The translations under genes and the position numbers were made by a program. A DNA stretch of 64,000 nucleotides from Balanoglossus misakiensis (lineage: Eukaryota; Hemichordata): contig CM082582.2 in assembly GCA_040954595.2 (NCBI GenBank), positions 434,001-498,000 of the forward strand. Reading direction: 5' to 3'. The first letter of the stretch is position 1. The number at the start of each line of letters is the position of its first letter. The notes beneath the pieces are model-generated. The model saw only the letters and a list, made by a program, of their open reading frames with translations, was not told the origin of the DNA and made no database searches. Positions 59,047 through 64,000 of this stretch are shown here, one piece after another.

Positions 59047-61090
59047 GAATTCAATGTTAGAAAACCCGTGTGGAAAGTATCTCTACCCGTTTGAAACTAA
59101 GAAAAGAATTTATTCTTATTTATTTTGTAAAAAAGACAATTTTTCGAAAACATGTCGAAAATGGTAATTTTGTCTTGGGTGATTGAAATTATACCGCCTT
59201 TTCTGGAATTTGCAGCACTTTTTACAAGAGAACGACACTTCATGCTCCATAATATTTCCGAAAAAATAAGAAAAGAGTTAATTTTTTATGATTTTTTAAA
59301 AATTTACCATTTTTGTCAAAATATGGCCAAAATGGCTATTTTTTCTTGAATTCCGTCAATATCTCTGCATTTTTGGAGTGGTCGAAAGTCTTAACATACA
59401 ATCAACATGTCATATATGATCAGGGCACCAAATTCGAAGAACAAAGGTTTTTTAATTTTTTTTTCTAAAAATGACATTTTCAAGGAAAATTTGGTAAAAC
59501 GCAATTTTGTCTGCAGTGAGCCAAATTAGACGGTCTTTTGTGGAATTTGTATCGATATATACATGCGAAGAGCATTCTATACTCCATCAGATTTCCGAAA
59601 ATGTAGAAAACAGGTATTTTTTGTAATTTTCAAAAATTTACCATTTTGACCAAATTGTGGCTACAATTGTTATTTTCGTGTTGAATGCCGCCAGTGTCAC
59701 TGCTTTTAAAAGTCATAAAAACTTTTAACATACAAGCAATTGTTTATATATGATCAGGTCACCGAATTAAAAAAATAAAGAATGTTTTGCCTAAAAATGA
59801 CCTTTTTGGTGCAAAAACAAATAAAACGCAATTTTGTATTGAATCAGAATGCATTTTTTATAATCATCACCATTTTTACATATAATGGAAATTTCATACA
59901 TCATCAGATATCCAAATATGAAAAAATGATTTAGATTTTAGATGATTGTCCAAAATTAGTTGATATCTAATAAATGTAGTATTGAACCATTCTGTTCCCC
60001 CCCCCCCCTACATTATATGCGGTACGCCGATGTCAGCTTACCCGGCAGTACTGCAGGCCGTGCCCCCAACTAACGTCGGTGTTTGAAACGCCCTGGTTAA
60101 TTTCGGGCTTTCTCTATAAATTGACAGGCAATAATGCAGTCCTACCCGAACAAATGTCAAGTGTTGAACCGCTGTGACTTTCCCTCTTCGGTTTGCCCGA
60201 CTTAGCCAACGTCTTTGTACTAGAGTGTCGGGTCTTTTGCAGAGCCAGGCCGAAGGAAATCCGACTTGATCACCGTTGCTAACGAACGCTAGTGTCTATC
60301 ATGGTGTGCCGGGGTTTTAGTCGAGCCAGGCCGTAGGAGATCTGACTTGATCATCGTGGTCAATGTACGCGTGTTTCCGCTCTAAAGTACCGGGGCCTCA
60401 GGTAAACCAGGCCGTAGGAAATCCGACGTAATCACCGTTGATAACTTACGCCAGTCTGTGTCATATAGAGCCGGTGCACCAGCCGAGTCACGCCGTAGGA
60501 AATCTGACTTGATCAACGTGGTCAATGTACGCCTGTTTCTGCTCTAGAGTGCCGGGGCTTCAGCTGAGCCAGGCCGTAGGAAACCCGACGTGATTACCGT
60601 TGTTAACTTACGCCAGTCTGTGTCATATATATAGTGCCGGGGCATCAGCCGTGCCAGGCCGAAGGAAATGTGAGTAGATCAACGTGGTCTCTGTACGCGT
60701 GTTTCTGCTCTAGAGTGCCAGGGCTTTAGCCAAGCCATGCCGTAGGAAATCTGACTTGATCAACGTTGCTAACGAACGCTAGTGTCTGTCATAGTGTGCC
60801 GGGGTTTTAGTCGAGCCAAGCCGTAGGAGATCAGACTTGATCAACGTGGTCTCTGTACGCGTGTTTCTGCTCTAGAGTGCCGGGGCTTTATCCAAGCCAT
60901 GCCGTAGAAAATCTGACTTGATCACCGTTGCTAACGTACGCTAGTGTCTGTCATATTGTGACGGAGATTTAGCCGAGCCAGGCCATAGAAAAATCGACTT
61001 GTTCAACGTTACCAGTGTGCAACTGTTTCTGCTCTAGAGTGTCAGGGTTTTAGCCGACTTATGCTGTAGGAAATCTGAGTTGATGAACGG
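59047..61090 (+). repeat. Satellite unit 25 (2044 bp)
   Basis: Complete unit of the second dimer type: AAAAAATAAG at 59261, a GCGAAG variant near 59563 and a TGAATCAGAATGC variant near 59838 all recur in unit 27 at +4088 bp. Confidence 0.93.
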
Positions 61091-63134
61091 GAATTCAATG
61101 TTAGAAAACCCTTGTGGAAAGTATCTCTACCCGTTTGAAACTAAGAAAAGAATTTATTCTTATTTATTTTGTAAAAAAGACAATTTTTCGAAAAAAAGTC
61201 GAAAATGGTAATTTTGTCTTGGGTGATTCAAATTATACCGCCTTTTCTGGAATTTGCTGAACTTCTTACAAGAGAACGACACTTCATGCTCCATAATATT
61301 TCGGAAAATGAAGAAAAGAGTTATTTTTTTATGATTTTTTAAATATTTACCATTTTAGTCAAAATATGGCCAAAATGGCTATTTTTTCTTGAATTCCGTC
61401 AATATATCTGCATTTTTGGAGTGGTCGAAAGTTTTAACATACAATCAACATGTCATATATGATCAGGGCACCAAATTCGAAGAACAAAGGTTTTTTTATT
61501 TTTTTTTCTTCTAAAAATGACATTTTCAAGGAAAATTTGGTAAAACGCATTTTGTCTGCAGTGAGCCAAATTAGACGGTCTTTTGTGGAATTTGTATCGA
61601 TATATCCATACGAAGAGCATTCTATACTCCATCAGATTTCCGAAAATGTAGAAAACAGGTATTTTTTTGTAATTTTCAAAAATTTACCATTTTGACCAAA
61701 TTGTGGCTAAAATTGTTATTTTCGTGTTGAATGCCGCCAGTGTCACTGCTTTTAAAAGTCATAAAAACTTTTAACATACAAGCAATTGTTTATATATGAT
61801 CAGGTCACCGAATTAAAAAAATAAAGAATGTTTTGCCTAAAAATGACCTTTTTGGTGTAAAAACGAATAAAACGCAATTTTGTATTAAATCAGAATGCAT
61901 TTTTTATAATCAGCACCATTTTTACATGTAATGGAAATTTCATTCATCATCAGATATCCAAATATGAAAAAATGATTTAGATTTTAGATGATTGTCCAAA
62001 ATTAGCTGATATCTAATAAATGTAGTATTGAACCGTTCTGTCCCCCCCCCCCCTACATTATATGCGGTACGCCGATGTCAGCTTACCCGGCAGTATTGCA
62101 GGCCGTGCCCCCAACTAACGTTGGTGTTTGAAACGCCCTGGTTAAATACGGGCTTTCTCTATAAATTGACAGGCAATAATGCAGTCCTACCCGAACAAAT
62201 GTCAAGTGTTAAACCGCTGTGACTTTCCCTCTTCGGTTTGCCCGACTTAGCCAACGTCTTTGTACTAGAGTGTCGGGTCTTTTGCAGAGCCAGGCCGAAG
62301 GAAATCCGACTTGATCACCGCTGTAACGAACGCTAGTGTCTATCATGGTGTGCCGGGGTTTTAGTCGAGCCAGGCCGTAGGAGATCTGACTTGATCATCG
62401 TGGTCAATGTACGCGTGTTTCCGCTCTAAAGTACCGGGGCTTCAGGTAAACCAGGCCGTAGGACATCCGCCGTAATCACCGTTGATAACTTACGCCAGTC
62501 TGTGTCATATAGAGCCGGTGCACCAGCCGAGTCACGCCGTAGGAAATCTGACTTGATCAACGTGATCAATGTACGCCTGTTTCTGCTCTAGAATGCCGGG
62601 GCTTCAGCTGAGCCAGGCCGTAGGAAACCCGACGTGATTACCGTTGTTAACTTACGCCAGTCTGTGTCCTATATATAGTGCCGGGGCATCAGCCGTGCCA
62701 GGCCGAAGGAAATGTGAGTAGATCAACGTGGTCTCTGTACGCGTGTTTCTGCTCTAGAGTGCCTTGGCTTTAGCCAAGCCATGCCGTAGGAAATCTGACT
62801 TGATCAACGTTGCTAACGAACGCTAGTGTCTGTCATAGTGTGCCGGGGTTTTAGTCGAGCCAAGCCGTAGGAGATCAGACTTGATAAACGTGGTCTCTGT
62901 ACGCGTGTTTCTGCTCTAGAGTGCCGGGGCTTTATCCAAGCCATGCCGTAGAAAATCTGACTTGATCACCGTTGCTAACGTACGCTAGTGTCTGTCATAT
63001 TGTGACGGACATTTAGCGGAGCCAGGCCGTAGAAAAATCGACTTGTTCAACGTTACCAGTGTGCAACTGTTTCTGCTCTAGAGTGTCAGGGTTTTAGCCG
63101 ACTTATGCTGTAGGAAATCTGAGTTGATGAACGG
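61091..63134 (+). repeat. Satellite unit 26 (2044 bp)
   Basis: Complete unit of the first dimer type, sharing the A1 variant of units 23 and 24. Its 81-bp region shares changes with unit 24 (near 63006) and with unit 25 (near 62433), so the dimer members have exchanged segments. Confidence 0.92.
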
Positions 63135-64000
63135 GAATTCAATGTTAGAAAACCCGTGTGGAAAGTATCTCTACCCGTTTGAAACTAAGAAAAGAATTTA
63201 TTCTTATTTATTTTGTAAAAAAGACAATTTTTCGAAAACAAGTCGAAAATGGTAATTTTGTCTTGGGTGATTTAAATTATACCGCCTTTTCTGGAATTTG
63301 CAGCACTTTTTACAAGAGAACGACACTTCATGCTCCATAATATTTCCGAAAAAATAAGAAAAGAGTTAATTTTTTATGATTTTTTAAAAATTTACCATTT
63401 TTGTCAAAATATGGCCAAAATGGCTATTTTTTCTTGAATTCCGTCAATATCTCTGCATTTTTGGAGTGGTCGAAAGTCTTAACATACAATCAACATGTCA
63501 TATATGATCAGGGCACCAAATTCGAAGAACAAAGGTTTTTTAATTTTTTTTCCTAAAAATGACATTTTCAAGGAAAATTTGGTAAAACGCAATTTTGTCT
63601 GCAGTGAGCCAAATTAGACGGTCTTTTGTGGAATTTGTATCGATATATACATGCGAAGAGCATTCTATTCTCCATCAGATTTCCGAAAATGTAGAAAACA
63701 GGTATTTTTTGTAATTTTCAAAAATTTACCATTTTGACCAAATTGTGGCTACAATTGTTATTTTCGTGTTGAATGCCGCCAGTGTCACTGCTTTTAAAAG
63801 TCATAAAAACTTTTAACATACAAGCAATTGTTTATATATGATCAGGTCACCGAATTAAAAAAATAAAGAATGTTTTGCCTAAAAATGACCTTTTTGGTGC
63901 AAAAACGAATAAAACGCAATTTTGTATTGAATCAGAATGCATTTTTTATAATCAGCACCATTTTTACATATAATGGAAATTTCATACATCATCAGATATC
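63135..64000 (+). repeat. Satellite unit 27 (partial, right edge)
   Basis: A1, A2 and most of A3 of another second-type dimer unit, cut by the window edge. Confidence 0.92.

Larger units (their letters stand above)
53268..64000 (+). repeat. Satellite array, right block
   Basis: The satellite continues in phase from the right target duplication of the fold-back element to the window edge, and the array is open at this end. Units here are the most uniform in length (2039-2044 bp). They alternate between two variant types, giving a 4.09-kb dimer period. No host gene is seen. Confidence 0.97.

Overview
This window is eukaryotic repetitive DNA with no host gene that I can recognise. About 55 kb of the 64 kb is one head-to-tail satellite array, always in the same orientation. 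The typical unit is about 2.05 kb. I anchored units on a GAATTC that occurs once at the same place in each unit (1574, 3294, 5344 ... 63135). On that anchor there are 26 unit intervals plus a partial unit at each window edge. Most intervals are 1.88-2.06 kb; the outliers (1.56-2.48 kb) are explained by gain or loss of sub-repeats or by insertions. The host is very probably an animal, because an L1/Tx1-type LINE with zinc knuckles, a long fold-back DNA element and a (TAA)n-tailed retroelement end are all present. An aquatic invertebrate is a reasonable guess. The sequence alone does not fix the species.

Each satellite unit is itself composite. An AT-rich half holds two divergent tandem copies (A1, A2) of a roughly 330-bp monomer plus a truncated third copy (A3). 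A poly-C tract of variable length follows, then a linker of about 225 bp, then a GC-richer half of about ten and a half copies of an 81-bp monomer. Length differences between units are mostly multiples of 81 or 330 bp, as expected from unequal exchange at the sub-repeat level. Private variants show further layers: a 4.09-kb dimer at the right end, an a-b-c / a-b block near 15-25 kb, and a long-range duplication linking about 0-1.7 kb with about 25-26.9 kb.

Three sets of mobile elements interrupt the array. (1) At 20463-20652 there is a 5'-truncated non-LTR retroelement end with a perfect 8-bp stem-loop and a (TAA)n tail. (2) At 37319-44108 there is an apparently full-length 6.8-kb L1/Tx1-type LINE flanked by a perfect 13-bp target-site duplication. 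Its ORF1 (two CCHC knuckles) is split by a 1.76-kb TIR element with a 9-bp duplication, and its ORF2 (endonuclease, reverse transcriptase, C-terminal Cys/His segment) carries two frameshifts. ORF1 and ORF2 overlap at TGATG, which suggests stop-restart translation in the ancestral element. (3) At 50883-53267 there is a 2.4-kb fold-back element with long inverted arms and hAT-like ends, which carries a 342-bp TTAA-flanked element in its loop.

The many short open frames of 60-112 codons repeated through the satellite are by-products of repeated sequence: those I checked start at TTG or GTG, and the frames change with poly-C length. I annotate none of them as genes. The notable content is the nested satellite architecture, the visible recombination history, and the nested transposons.
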